From the NCBI GenBank assembly GCA_963920635.1, contig OY987298.1:1240001-1304000 (forward strand): a stretch of DNA of 64,000 bases. Reading direction: 5' to 3'. A program made the translations under genes and the position numbers. The notes beneath the pieces are model-generated. The model was not told where the DNA came from. It saw only the letters and a program-made list of their open reading frames with translations, and searched no databases. Position 1 is the first letter of the stretch, and every line of letters begins with the position of its first letter. Of this stretch, positions 36,907 to 47,604 are shown in pieces. Origin of the DNA: Pseudeuparius sepicola (Eukaryota > Arthropoda > Insecta > Coleoptera > Anthribidae).

Positions 36907-37636
36907 TATATAAATTTAATACGTTAATTTTAACAAATTTGCATATTAATAAAAAATTCAATTTTATTAACCGACTTCAAAAAAGGAGAAGGTTATCAAT
37001 TCGGTTGTATGTTTTTTTTATGTTTGTTACCTCAGAACTCCGTCAATTATAAACCGATTTGGACAATTCTTTTTTTATTTGAAAGGGTAGGTATGCTACA
37101 GAATGGTCCTATTTAAATTTGAAGGAAAAATTCCACCCCTGAGGGTGGAAAAATAGGGGATGAAATTTCATATCGGACCGATTTCGATGATTCCCTTTTT
37201 ATTAGAAAGGGATTACTTTAGGAGTGGTCCCATTTAAATTTGAAGAAAAAACTTCCACCCGTAAGGGTGGAAAATACGGGGTGAAATTTCATATTGGACC
37301 GATTTCGATGATTCTTTCTTTATTGGAAAGGGGGTACCTTAGGTGTGGTCCTATTTAAATTTAAAGAAAAAATTCCACCCCTATGGGTAGATAAATAGGG
37401 GATGAAAGTTCATATTGGACCGATTTAAATGATTGTTATTTTTTACTAAGTCGTGTTTATTGGCAAAACTTACAGTTTAATTGTGACCTTCAGTACACTT
37501 TTCGCTTTTTCATAATTAAACTGTAGCCAATAAATACGATTTAGTAACAGTAATAATAGTAATTAAATGAACAGGAGGAGCTTTTCAAATAAACCGCCAT
37601 TTGTGCGCGTGTATCACGGACCAACTTTTATACATA

Positions 37637-38860
37637 CAGGGTGTCCAACTTTAAAACTGTACAAATCCATAAAATCTTCATTTTTATAGATAATCGCCTA
37701 AACATTTTTTTGTTTGAAAGGCCTTCAAAAACCGCTTCTTTTGAACTTCCTGTCATTTTCAAAATGCAAATCTAGGGCCGGCTGCGATTTTTTTATACCC
37801 CCGATTTTCACGAAAACCATTTAGCGATTTTTTTTTATTTAAAATCTGACCCCACAGCGTTTAATCAGAACATCCTGAGTTGTTCCATTCTGCAGGGTGT
37901 CAAAGTTGAGCAAAATAGGAATTTTAAAGGAATCTGCCAAGTCAAGTGTGCCATGGAATCCCCTCAAAACAGTTGAATAGTCAACAGGACCACTCAAGGT
38001 ATTGGTGTGCAATGGTCCAATACAAAATATACAGAGTGTTCTTATCTGTGCCATCTCAATTTACTGAATTTTTTGAACTTTATACGGGTCAAAAATCGAG
38101 TATATCAAAACCGCTCCACATACTATAAACGAACTAAATCTAAAAAATACAGAAGCCTGCCAGTCAGTAAGTCCATATCAGTTAATGTGGCTGACGTGCC
38201 ACAACAGGAAACGCACAGAAAATGTACCTATCATCTTAGACAGTGACTTTGTTGAGAAAGGTCCGATAATTTAAATTGTTTTTATTTGTCGGTTGTCATT
38301 TTGTAAAGAAATGAATTACTTTTGTGTTTATTAATATTTTTTCAATGATTCCAAAGCACTCCTGACCAGTATAAAGTTTAATAAAAATTCAGAATTTTGA
38401 GATGGCTCAGAGAAAAATACCCTGTATATTTTTGTAGTAAATCTTTTCACACCAACATTTTGAGTGGTCCTGTTGACCATTCAACTGTTTTGAAGGGATT
38501 CCATGGCACACTTGACTCGCCAGATGCCTTTAAAATTCCTATTTTGCTCAACTTTGACACCTTACAGAATGGAACTCCCTGTAGGTATACTTTATGTTCA
38601 AATTTGGTATATGGGGGTTTTGGGGAGTTCTGATTAACGCTGTGTGGTCAGATTTTAAATAAAAACATCGCTAAATGGTTTTCGTGAAAATCAGGGGCAT
38701 AAAAAAAATCGCAGCCGGCCCTGGATTTGCATATTGAAAATGGCAGGAAGGTCAAAAGAAGCAGTTTTTGAAGGCCTTTCAAACAAAAAAAAAGTTTAGG
38801 TGATTATCTTCAAAAATGAAGATTTTAGGGATCTGTACAGTTTTAAAGTTGGACACCCTG
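37637..38860. mobile_element. Foldback FB-2 (copy B)
   Basis: Duplicate of 18775-19998. Confidence 0.75.
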
Positions 38861-39090
38861 TATAGAGAGTCTTGTAGTCAGAAATTTATGTTACGGCGAT
38901 GGAATCTATATAGGTATATAGATGTGACTCGTGAACAATTATTTTTTCTGTTAAAAACTGACATTATTGTCCTAACTCTCGCAATCCAGGAACTCTAGGT
39001 AACGGAATATTATTATAAACATATCTGAACTAGCTTCTTCTGGGACCGACACTCTTGGTTCAGGTCAATTCACCCATGTTTTTCTTTCAG

Positions 39091-39299
39091 CCGGTCGCTC
39101 AATAGTGACCATAGAGCCCCTACCCGAGAAACTTGGTCCCCCTGTTGTGGATCAACCCCACAAAAGACTGAGATGGTTCGAGAATTCCCCAGATAGCGCC
39201 GTCATATCTAGAAGCTTTCCCGCCATCTTCACCGATAGGGCTTCCGACGATAGTGGTCACGAATCAAACGGAAGCAGAGAAGAACTCGTCCAAAACATG
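39091..39299 (+). CDS. Gene 1 internal exon E2' (copy B)
   Basis: Identical to 20229-20437. Spliced to the last exon over a 56-nt intron (39300-39355; donor GTAATG, acceptor CAATTCCAG). Reading through the intron is open, so an isoform retaining it would continue in a different frame; the spliced frame is supported by the long open last exon. Confidence 0.85.
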
Positions 39300-39355
39300 G
39301 TAATGAAGATACAAGATCACAATATACCCTCAATCAATTTTCTGTTCAATTCCAG

Positions 39356-39910
39356 GACTTCTTGGGGGTATCCGAGCCAGCCCCGATCAAGAAATCGGTC
39401 AGCTTCCACGCCTTCACGGACGGTACCGCCCGAGAAATGACCACTCCGGAAAGCCTCAACAGCACCTCCGAGCAAGGCGTCAAAATCCGGAAGAAATCGC
39501 TGCGCGAACGGCGGATGTCCAAGAGCCTCTACCTGAAGATCGACCTGCCCAAAGAGCTGCCGATCATCAGGCAGAACTCGATGCCGAAGTTCTACGTGGA
39601 CACGCCCGAGGACAACCAGACCGAGTCGACGCTGTTCAGGCACGCCGAGAGCGTGCTGAAGAGCCCGATGACGCCGTCCAGGGACTTCGACTTCGACCTG
39701 TACTCGGTGGTCCAGATGGAGAAGTCCAAGAGCCAGATGGCGAAGTCCAAGAGCCAGATGGAGAAGTCCAAGAGCCAGAACGCGATCAGGGACCACGCGC
39801 CCGTCCACAGGGAGTCGTCCAGGTTGAACGTGATCAAGGAGAAGATCAAGCTGGGGAAGAGCAAGAGCACAATCAGCGCCAGCAACTTACCGTACAGTAA
39901 TTATATTTGA
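39356..39910 (+). CDS. Gene 1 last exon E3', complete
   Basis: 555 nt, entered in phase 0. It encodes 184 residues from DFLGVSEPAPIKKSVSFHA to LPYSNYI and stops at TGA 39908-39910. It is very basic, Ser-rich and probably disordered. It has an RKKSLRERRMSKS basic cluster, short KS and RQNS-type phosphosite-like motifs, and three 8-residue repeats (MEKSKSQ, MAKSKSQ, MEKSKSQ; coding 39716-39778). Third codon positions are strongly G/C, unlike the flanking DNA. E1', E2' and E3' together give about 304 residues of the C-terminal part of the protein. I do not recognise the family. It could be the cytoplasmic tail of a membrane protein, but no membrane segment lies in these exons. Confidence 0.85.
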   Translation, partial: DFLGVSEPAPIKKSVSFHAFTDGTAREMTTPESLNSTSEQGVKIRKKSLRERRMSKSLYLKIDLPKELPIIRQNSMPKFYVDTPEDNQTESTLFRHAESVLKSPMTPSRDFDFDLYSVVQMEKSKSQMAKSKSQMEKSKSQNAIRDHAPVHRESSRLNVIKEKIKLGKSKSTISASNLPYSNYI

Positions 39911-39920
39911 GAGCGGGGGA

Positions 39921-39926
39921 AATAAA
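39921..39926 (+). terminator. Polyadenylation signal of gene 1
   Basis: AATAAA only 11 nt after the stop codon, so the 3' UTR is probably very short. The foldback element begins about 50 bp further on. Confidence 0.6.
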
Positions 39927-39974
39927 GTTTTTGTAAAGAAACTTGCCGTTTGAATGGTTCATTTTTCATTTATA

Positions 39975-41297
39975 CAGGCTGAGTTTTTTGGTGACCACTA
40001 TGGGGATCTCGAAAACTAGCAGAGCTAGAACAAAGGTTAAATGGGGAAAGAATTGCAGTTTTGAATGCTCGATCTGATGCCCCTTTTGGATTTTTAAAAT
40101 ATTCATGGCTCACTAGATATTTCGAAAAGAGTGATTTTTGCTATTTCGTCAGATCTCTGTAGCTCCGTTATTTCTGATTATACAGAAAAACTGTAGAGAC
40201 AAAAATTGTAGATAATTTTGGGCATAATAAGATAATCTTATCCAATTTTTTATGTTGTTTGTGATTTTTGAGATATGACATAAACTTGTGTTTTTTTAAA
40301 TGTAAATCATAGTTTGAGCTTTCCAAATATTTTATTTTTAGCTGGTAACAAAATGTATCAAAATAAAACAAAAATTATCATGATGGAGCTCCACTACATA
40401 ATTATTTGCCCGTAAGAAATTACCTAGATCAGCTCTATCAAAATTTGGATAGGGAGAAATAGACCTATTTCCTGGCCGCCCCGATCCCCCGATTTGTCAG
40501 TTTTGGATTTCTTTTTGTGGGGAACAGTACAAAATAAAGTACGAGACAATTGTTCAATTAAGAGCAGCTGTTTTAGAAGCAATTGCCAATATTGACAGGC
40601 GCTCTCTAAGAAAGACGATAAATTCAGTTTTAAAAAGATGCAATATTTGCATAAACATTAATGGCGGATGGTTTGAACACCTTTTAAAATAATAATAATT
40701 TGAATTTTACTTTTTTAATTTTTGTTTTATTTTGTTACATTTCGTTACCAACTAAAAACAAAATATTAGAATGTTTTAAGTATGTCTAATTATAAATTAG
40801 AACGTGATTATGAAAATATTCCATGGCTGACTATGTGAAAATTTAAAAAAATCAGAAACTAGCCTTAGCTCTTTTATTTTTTATAATAACTATGCCGAGT
40901 ATTATATCTTTGGAAAGCTCAAGAAACGGCCGATTTGATAAGGCCACAGCCCACTATGATTTACATTTAAAAAAAACAAGTTTATGGCATATATATCTCA
41001 AAAATCACAAACATCATAAAAAATTGGATCAGATTATCTTATAAAGGCAAAAATTATCTACAATTTTTGTCTCTACAGTTTTTCTGTATAATCAGAAATA
41101 ACGGAGCTACAGAGATCTGATGAAATAGCAAAAAATCATTCTTTTCAAAATATCTAATGAGCCATAAACTTTTTTACAAATCCAAAACGGGCATTACATT
41201 GAGCATTCAAAACCGCAATTCTTTCCCTATTTAACCTTTGTTCTAGCACTGCTAGTTTCCGAGATCCCCATAGTGGTCATAAAAAAAACTCACCCTG
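39975..41297. mobile_element. Foldback FB-1, complete copy, with mariner transposase remnant
   Basis: Left end CAGGCTGAGTTTTTTGG and right end inverted (AAAACTCACCCTG), with TA at 39973-39974 and 41298-41299. The arms are several hundred bp and share GGGGATCTCG and CTAGCAGAGCTAGAACAAAG. The centre (about 40470-40700, plus strand) is a broken transposase C-terminus: LDFFLWGTVQNKV, a shifted YETIVQLRAAVLEAI, then RRSLRKTINSVLKRC. CAGGGTG ends, TA duplication and this motif point to the IS630-Tc1-mariner group. Confidence 0.8.
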
Positions 41298-41379
41298 TAT
41301 AGTCTGTTTGTAATTATAAATAAATAAATGATTTTTTAGTGGCATTCCATGTAAAGGATATCAATAATTGAAAAAATGC

Positions 41380-41450
41380 ACTCCAGCCGGGACTCGAACC
41401 CGGGACTCCTACTGTGACCGTAGATATTAGTTAGTAGCGGTGAGATGTAA
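41380..41450 (-). pseudogene. tRNA-like fragment (3' half), possibly SINE-derived
   Basis: On the minus strand, GGTTCGAGTCC (41390-41400) matches the internal B box. The T arm pairs CCGGG with CCCGG, and the acceptor end CTGGAGTGCA follows. Upstream, TCTAC and GTAGG can pair as an anticodon stem around GGTCACA, which lacks the usual T before the anticodon. A convincing D arm and 5' acceptor strand were not found, so it is probably a tRNA pseudogene or SINE head. Confidence 0.45.
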
Positions 41451-43063
41451 GAGACTTCGTCAAATTGGTCTTTAAAGAAAACTATTAGTTAATTGCCAAG
41501 CATTCGGAATTGTTTATTCCTTCTTCAGGACAGCTACAATATGTTAAATATTATCGAATAGTTTAAGTTTTGAGTTGACAAAAATAACGGCATGAAAATA
41601 TGATGCTAAAAGAATAACACTGTCATTTCAACATTAAAATAATTCAAAATAAGAATGTAAAATATTACACTAGTTGAACATGTTACGAATTTTAATCCTA
41701 AAATTAACTACAATGACACAAAAATCTTACAAATTGAAAAAAACATATAAACGTTTTTTTTTTCTTGAAATGGTACTAAAAGAATAACACTGTCAGCAGA
41801 AATCACCCGTATAAAATTCGACGTCGACCAGGAACTCTTTAAAGTAAGGGGACCCAGCATTATACTTTCCAAAGTGAGTCCTATTCTTTCCTCATTCTAA
41901 TAGTCTCAGTGATGCCAAGTATGCCATTTTATTGGAGAATCTAAGAATATAACAGGTACTTTGATTGTTAGTAAAAATTAATAATGGTTTCCATGATTTC
42001 TAAAAATTAAACTTGAGAATTTTGTGTATACAACTACAGAATGTGGCAACTGTCAAATGAAAGAAATTTATTTTATAGTTGAAATCGATTTCCAGCAATT
42101 ATTTACACGAATTTAAGTAATAAGTATGGTAAGGCAGTAGTGCCGATTTTGCTTTAAGAATTTGTTGCTATTGCACCTTGTTACCAGGTTCCTCATTCCA
42201 TTATTTGTACTTGAACTTTCTTCCCTTGTTGAAAGTATCTACCCAAAGAACTTTCACAGATTTCGGGATGGACTAATAAGATTGGGACTAGTGTAGTTCT
42301 CCTTACGGCAGAATGCGTGCGACCATTGAATTCCTTATTCAATGGTGCGACGTAAGGGGGAAGAACACGCAAATATTATAGAATATTAGTCACAGTTCAG
42401 AGGCGTAGCTCAATTTTGTGTAACTCACTGACTTAATTTTCATATAATTGTTATTTAATTTATTGTTAATATTATTCTTAACGGTGATGCCTTAGACTAT
42501 GGAGGAAGGCAAACCCTTATAACATTGGCAATTATTTCTCGTGCTTGAGAATGCAACGTTCTTCCCTGTTTACTCATTTTGCACACGTTAATACGAAACG
42601 CCACTGAGCTCTATGAGCCGGCGGAAAAAACTTGCCAGCGGCCTAAAAAAATGAGGTCTGTATGGTAGCCCAAATACGCAGTTAACTTTACGTACTATAG
42701 AAACAGGCACAAAACGCGTTGGCTAACTGCTTTTGTCAGCCGACTGCTTGGTAGAAGTGCTATGTTGCCGTATTGCAAAGGCGGTGGTAGACGCGACGAT
42801 GTTGAAAAAAATATAATAGGTGTTTTATCACACCGCGTTAAAAATAAATGAGAAACAAAAATGGGTAAGTGGTCCCGTGATGCGAGCTTTATTTTTTCGG
42901 TATAACAGAGTTCAGAAATTCGGCTTTAATATGATAAAACTTGTATTCGCCAATAAGTAACGACTACTCGTATAGGAAGTCTCGCAACGCTGCCCGCATT
43001 CTTTAGAAACGTTTTCTTTCGTGCTTTGGACTATACCATACCACAGAACAACTAATTCTCAAA
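41451..43063. other. Intergenic stretch; GC-richer part upstream of gene 2
   Basis: 41451-42300 is repeat-derived: 41829-41856 is a CAGGAACTCT..GGGGACCC module and 42128-42292 is the inverted relative of 4515-4690. 42500-43063 is GC-richer and lacks the repeat families, as a promoter or 5' UTR region of gene 2 would. I could not place a TATA box or initiator with confidence. Confidence 0.4.
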
Positions 43064-43119
43064 ATGGCCACAATTTTGCCATTGGAGATAGAACGTTTCA
43101 GTTTGTTATGTCGTATAAT
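43064..43119 (+). CDS. Gene 2, probable first coding exon
   Basis: ATG in a good context (CAAAATGGCC), followed by MATILPLEIERFSLLCRI and two bases (AT) before donor GTAAGT at 43120. The phase fits exactly: AT plus the C that opens the next exon at 46332 gives Ile, and the frame continues. It lies in a GC-richer, repeat-free stretch. There is no independent evidence, and the longer 113-aa frame over the same DNA is an alternative that I consider less likely. It would supply a short N-terminal segment before the membrane helix. Confidence 0.4.
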
Positions 43120-43668
43120 GTAAGTTTGCCTATTGAAGCAAAGCAAACAAACACTATGGTGTGCGAAATATGTCGACCAATTAAGAAAAATTCAAAACCT
43201 GCTATTGATAAACGCGACGAGGCCACCGATAAACAAATTACCGCGGCTTTCTGCCAAATTAGAAGTCTGTTTTTCCTCTTGTTTTCGAAAACTGCAGATA
43301 ACAAGCGCGCTGATCATTTTAATCTGGCAATAAATAATCGGTGTTTGAACAACGTGTGCTAGATAACCTGTTGTAATTAAAAATATGACGATATAAAGTT
43401 AGTGCTGCTAGTGCGGGTGCGTTGCTATCTACACATATGGGTTAAACTTTTCATTGGAGTATTTTCGAAAACCGACATTTGTGAAAATGTAAATTAATTC
43501 TTGTAAGTATTCAGTTATTATTTTTTGGGTTTTTTTGCAATAATTTACGTATTCCTACCTGTTTATAAATATGTTGCACAGGTACTTGGCAGGTATACTG
43601 CGTGCATACATTTTAGCCAATTGTGAAGTAGGTAATAATTCCAGGATATAATATTCAGGTACGAAGGG

Positions 43669-43824
43669 TATGACAGTCTCAGCTCCAAAAACACAGTTTA
43701 TTAACGTTAGAAAGCATTGTTTTACTTTTTACTCCTGAAGATGACTACCCCTAGGTGGGTTCAAACATAATATTATCAGTTTTTCCTGCTAAAAACTGTG
43801 TTTGTGGAGTGAGACTGTGTCATA
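43669..43824. mobile_element. ~156-bp element with ~30-bp imperfect inverted ends
   Basis: TATGACAGTCTCAGCTCC at the left and GGAGTGAGACTGTGTCATA at the right, both followed inwards by AAACACAGTTT or its complement. The middle (43734-43765) reads CCTGAAGATG..GGGTTCAAAC, a degenerate hammerhead-like core with GAAA changed to CAAA. Confidence 0.5.
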
Positions 43825-44131
43825 TTCTCCTACTCATCTTGAAGACCTTGAAGATATGGACTATTTCCTCCGCTTGCAATTATTTCTTACTTATAAATAT
43901 GAATGAATAGGAATGTTGTGGTTAAATTGATCACTAGGTCCAAAAGTGGTACCTATACAATTATTGCAAAAAGAATCAACTATCAAGGTACACAATATTT
44001 TGAATATGATATGGTACCTACACCAGCGTCAAACAACAACAATAAACCACAAAGCAAAAATCATAATCATCTAATGCCAACGATTATCATTATTTATTAT
44101 TTTATTAATTCTAAATAATTATGTATTATAC

Positions 44132-44875
44132 AGGGTGTTTAAAAAAGACGCGGCAATATTTAAGGGGGTGATGTGACTTTTTTTTTGAAAGAAAAGGTCC
44201 TATAAACATAGGTCCTGAAATTTATTGTTTTTAAGATACAGGATGTTAATTTTTTAATTAATTTGTAATACAAATATCCTCCGACCGATTTTTTGAAATT
44301 TGATAGCGTTGTTAGTAGTAATAAGGGGCAGTGGCGTCAGGGGGGACACCTTAACCAAATTTATTGACAACAGAATGTGCTCCACTGACTAATAAAATTT
44401 CGATATTTTTTGAGAATAAAGAAACTAAAAATACAACTTTTTTGTCTCTTGGATTTTCATCGTATCTTGCTTGGTTTACGAGATTAAAATATATACAGGG
44501 TGACCGTATTTCGAGTCTTTGCATGGGGATCTTGGTTATCTTAAGAGATACGAGGCCCGTTAAATTGGGGCAAAGTTGCGGAATTTGATGCCGAGTAACA
44601 TGGTAAAAAAAATTTTGGCTGACCCTTCTCGTTTTGAAAATAATGCGAAAAAACTGAAAATTGTCGTTTTCGTTTTTATTTCTTTAAACGAAAACGAATG
44701 ACGCTGGACATTTCTAAGTTAAACATTATTAAATTTTTACAAGGAATCTAAATATGATCTCGCATTTTTTCTCGCCTCCCTGGACAAAAATATGACGATC
44801 AACTTTCAGTTTTCTTATGGGCGCCATATTGGATTTTAGCATTTTTGAAAAGAGGATTTTTTTCTGGTTAAAATG
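44132..44875. mobile_element. Partial CAGGGTG-ended elements
   Basis: 44132 starts CAGGGTGTTTAAAAAAGACG, a diverged one-sided relative of 17333-18044, including a miniature module at 44329-44387. 44497 starts another (CAGGGTGACCGTATTTCGAG). Matching right ends were not found. Confidence 0.4.
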
Positions 44876-44878
44876 ATA

Positions 44879-45555
44879 TGTCACACATTATGCTTTACTT
44901 TGTTTTTCTTGCCGTAATATCAAATTAATCGTTTTTGCATAGAGTACCTTGGAAATGTAAGCCCCATAATGTTTGACGTTTTTGCATAGAGTGCCTTGGA
45001 AACATAAGCCTAGTTACCCATTGTTGCGAAGTGTGCTTTGGAATATTGTTTAAAGGTTCAGTAAAAATTCAGTTAATGTTAAATTTATTGATTAAATAAA
45101 TCATAAACGTACCGCGAGGACAAGAGTATGATCTGAGACCTTGTTATTTATTCGCCATTTGCCATATAACACGAGTAGACAATCCTATTTTACAATAAAT
45201 GTTCAATTTGTCCTCCTTGTTCCTCAAGGCACAATGCAGCACGTTTCTTTAAATTGTTTATGGCTCGTCCAATATCCCTTCGACGTTATTTATATTTGAG
45301 GAATAATAAATTTGAATCATGTCACGCGTTTCTTCATGTTAAAATGATATTTTTTCAGTAAAATAAAGTATCCGTGACATTTAAAATTGTACTAACTATT
45401 ACTACCTTCAGTCAACGGTTATGGGGCTTATATTTCCAAGGCACTCTATGCAAAAACGTCAAACATTATGGGGCTTACGTTTCCAAGGCACTCTATGCAA
45501 AAACGATTAATTTGATATTATGACAAGAAAAACAAAGTAAAGCATAATGTGTGAC
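44879..45555. mobile_element. Foldback FB-5 with transposase C-terminus remnant
   Basis: The arms 44879-45010 and 45417-45555 are inverted copies. Each contains two ~47-bp direct units with TTTTTGCATAGAGT.CCTTGG. On the minus strand 45193-45290 reads RRDIGRAINNLKKRAALCLE, then EQGGQIEHLL and a stop, matching the pattern at the C-terminus of mariner-type transposases (Leu/Lys-rich helix, Cys, GG, EHLL). It differs clearly from the FB-1 remnant. No catalytic part is present. Confidence 0.65.
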
Positions 45556-46331
45556 TGATATTAGTCTTTGCCGTCCTTTTTTTGGTTCTCCGATTGAAAG
45601 ATAAGTTGTAAGTTAAATTGTTGACCATACTGATTAATTCTTATTATTAAATATAGGGCCACAATAGAAAAAAATGAATGAAAACAAGGAATATTCGGTA
45701 TAATTGTCACAAAACATTTTAAAAATATTTCGTGTCATACATTATGATATTATTTGCAATGAAAAGTGCTTTCAAAATCTGCAAAAAAATCAAGGTCCGT
45801 ATTTAAAAAAATAAAGTTGAAGATGGTTTCTCAAAAACGAAATGTTGTAGAACAAATCTAAGAACGCCATCTTAAAGCCCGTTAAAAAGTGCCATAAGAA
45901 AGTGTTTTACTTTTTTCAAAATAACTCAAAAACGAGAATAGATATTAGAAATCTGTTTGTACCATTTTATTGACCTTAAAATTGCGCCACTTTTCCCCCA
46001 TTTAACCGTTGTTCTATCCCTCAATTCTTATCCGGGAAACATATTGTATATCACTTCATCTACCTTTTAGGCAGTTTCACCAAACCGGCGTGAAACGACA
46101 ACAATAAACTGCAACGCAAAAATCATTCTAATTCCAACGTTATCACCTCCAATTTGCGTCACATCCCAGGACAAATCTAATCATCGATAAGGAGATTTAT
46201 AGCAAAATCAATGTCCACAATCGAGCATGCAGGATCATCAACATAGCGTATGTTTCCGATTACCTAGAGGCACAGAATAGTTATTCTGTGCTAGGGGCGA
46301 CTGAAGGGCGCCCTAATTCTTTCTCTTTTAG
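45556..46331. other. Gene 2 intron 1, end portion
   Basis: AT-rich, nothing recognised. Ends in a pyrimidine-rich tract and acceptor TCTCTTTTAG at 46331. Confidence 0.5.
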
Positions 46332-46444
46332 CATGACCTTTGAACTGATCCTCTTGGGGGCTCTGATCTTCATCTTCATTGTATCTTTCTGCGGCCTCCT
46401 CCAGAAGGTCCGGCAGACATACGAGAGGGAGAGGATCATAGCAG
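46332..46444 (+). CDS. Gene 2 exon with transmembrane helix
   Basis: 113 nt between acceptor CTCTTTTAG and donor GCAG|GTGAGA. After one codon-completing base it reads MTFELILLGALIFIFIVSFC then GLLQKVRQTYERERIIA. The strongly hydrophobic stretch LILLGALIFIFIVSFCGLL is a clear single membrane helix, followed by a basic, probably helical segment. It ends in phase 1 and joins in frame to 59169. This ATG could itself be the start if the 43064 exon is wrong. Codon use is GC-richer than the flanking intron. The reverse-strand 88-aa frame over the same region is a shadow. Confidence 0.75.
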
Positions 46445-47171
46445 GTGAGAACTTGCTTTCTGCTTTTTTTCCGCTGCCGACCAATAACCCTTCCCATTTG
46501 TCTCGAAAACCGCAATTGGTGCAATAGGGGCACCAAGGTCTTTACGAAATTTGACATTACATTGCCCGCTAGTGGAATTTATTGTACATTGTTGTAAACG
46601 ATAACAATGCTAACTTCACACCTAGATATATAATCTCAACTTTAATAGGGACATTTAATTAAGTATAATGATGAGCACGGGCGTAGCCAAGGGGGGGGTT
46701 TCGGGGGTTCAAACCCCCCCCCCGAAAGAAGCAAAATATTACCTAATATTATACCGAAAAAATACGAGGAGTGAAGAGTTAAATTATTATTACGTTTGAA
46801 TATATGTAGTAATAGTAGCGCCTAGCGCCATCTTTTGACGAGAGGCAGACGCAGTTGCAGCCGAACTATTTTGTATTGTAGGGACACTTTGCGTTGTTTC
46901 TCGATTATTCGCCACGCCCCTCGGTCGAAATGAGCGGAACTTTGTGGAAGTTCGTGGAAGTTTCTGGACGGCTACTGGCCTGCTATATAAGCGGCGCGTG
47001 ACCGCGCTTACGGCAGTATTGTTCCATGCGAACTCGAAGCGAATAACAGTGAAAAGTGGTGAACGAATAGTGAAGAGAATTAAGTGTACCGTGTAAGTGA
47101 GTAATTTTAGTGCCCTGTTATTCGATGACCTTGTTAAGGATAGATACGTGAATCATTATTACTGTCGAAAA

Positions 47172-47339
47172 ATGGAGGGGAAAAAAAGGAAGGGTGATAA
47201 ACCTAAAGGTATGGACTACTGGAAAAAGTGGTGTAGTCAAGGTCAAGGGGTTTCTAATAAAGAAACAAATTTGGATTTAGCTATCAAAGCTTCAGCTAAC
47301 TTGCATGCTGATAAGAAGACTGCCTACCCCGAAATCTAG
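47172..47339 (+). CDS. N-terminal hAT transposase fragment
   Basis: Starts at ATG 47172 (GAAAAATGGAGG): MEGKKRKGDKPKGMDYWKKW then CSQGQGVSNKETNLDLAIKA and on, stopping just past the internal deletion joint at CCTACCCCGAAATC. The basic KKRKGDKPKG could be a nuclear signal or part of DNA binding. No zinc finger is visible in the remaining part. In copy 3 an A-run deletion shifts the frame after MEGKK. Confidence 0.5.
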   Translation: MEGKKRKGDKPKGMDYWKKWCSQGQGVSNKETNLDLAIKASANLHADKKTAYPEI

Positions 47340-47604
47340 TTTGGAATGCCTAGATATGTGCGATAAAAATCTTTATCCTAATATTTACACATTACTACAA
47401 ATCTTGGCTACCATTCCTGTATCCACTGCTACCCCAGAAAGGTCTTTCTCGAGCCTAAGGAGACTGAAAAACTATTTACGAAACACTACAAGTGAAAACA
47501 GACTTAATGGTTTGGCTCTAATGAACATTCACTATGGAACAGAAATTCATGCAGATGAAGTAGTGGATATATTTAAAAGAAAAAGCCGAAGATTTCTTCT
47601 TTAA
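47305..47604 (+). CDS. hAT C-terminal dimerisation domain fragment
   Basis: Up to 99 aa. Includes NIYTLLQILATIPVSTATPE, RSFSSLRRLKNYLRNTTSEN and RLNGLALMNIHYGTEIHADE, the hallmark hAT dimerisation region of the ZMYM1/THAP12-like transposase group. It lies in another frame from the N-terminal piece, so no fusion protein is predicted. Its own ATG (47358, MCDKNLYPN) could start a stand-alone 82-aa protein. Identical from NLYPN onward to copy 3. Confidence 0.75.
   Translation: MLIRRLPTPKSSLECLDMCDKNLYPNIYTLLQILATIPVSTATPERSFSSLRRLKNYLRNTTSENRLNGLALMNIHYGTEIHADEVVDIFKRKSRRFLL

Larger units (their letters stand above)
20551..39412 (+). repeat. Tandem segmental duplication, copy B (18,862 bp)
   Basis: Second head-to-tail copy of 1687-20550. 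It lacks the left palindrome arm because it starts at the apex. It contains the same set of repeats at +18,864 (up to 11793) or +18,862 (after 11938). Gene 1 runs out of this copy into unique sequence at 39413. Confidence 0.95.

Noticed and set aside
39317..39808. 163-aa minus-strand open frame over the last exon of gene 1
   Set aside because: Shadow of the G/C-rich plus-strand exon, which has splice sites, a stop and a polyadenylation signal.
41380..41450. Functional tRNA gene
   Set aside because: Only the T arm and B box are convincing; D arm and 5' acceptor strand are missing.
43021..43362. 113-aa plus-strand frame as a gene
   Set aside because: No motif; a shorter frame in the same DNA gives a donor whose phase fits the next exon of gene 2. 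Kept only as an alternative.
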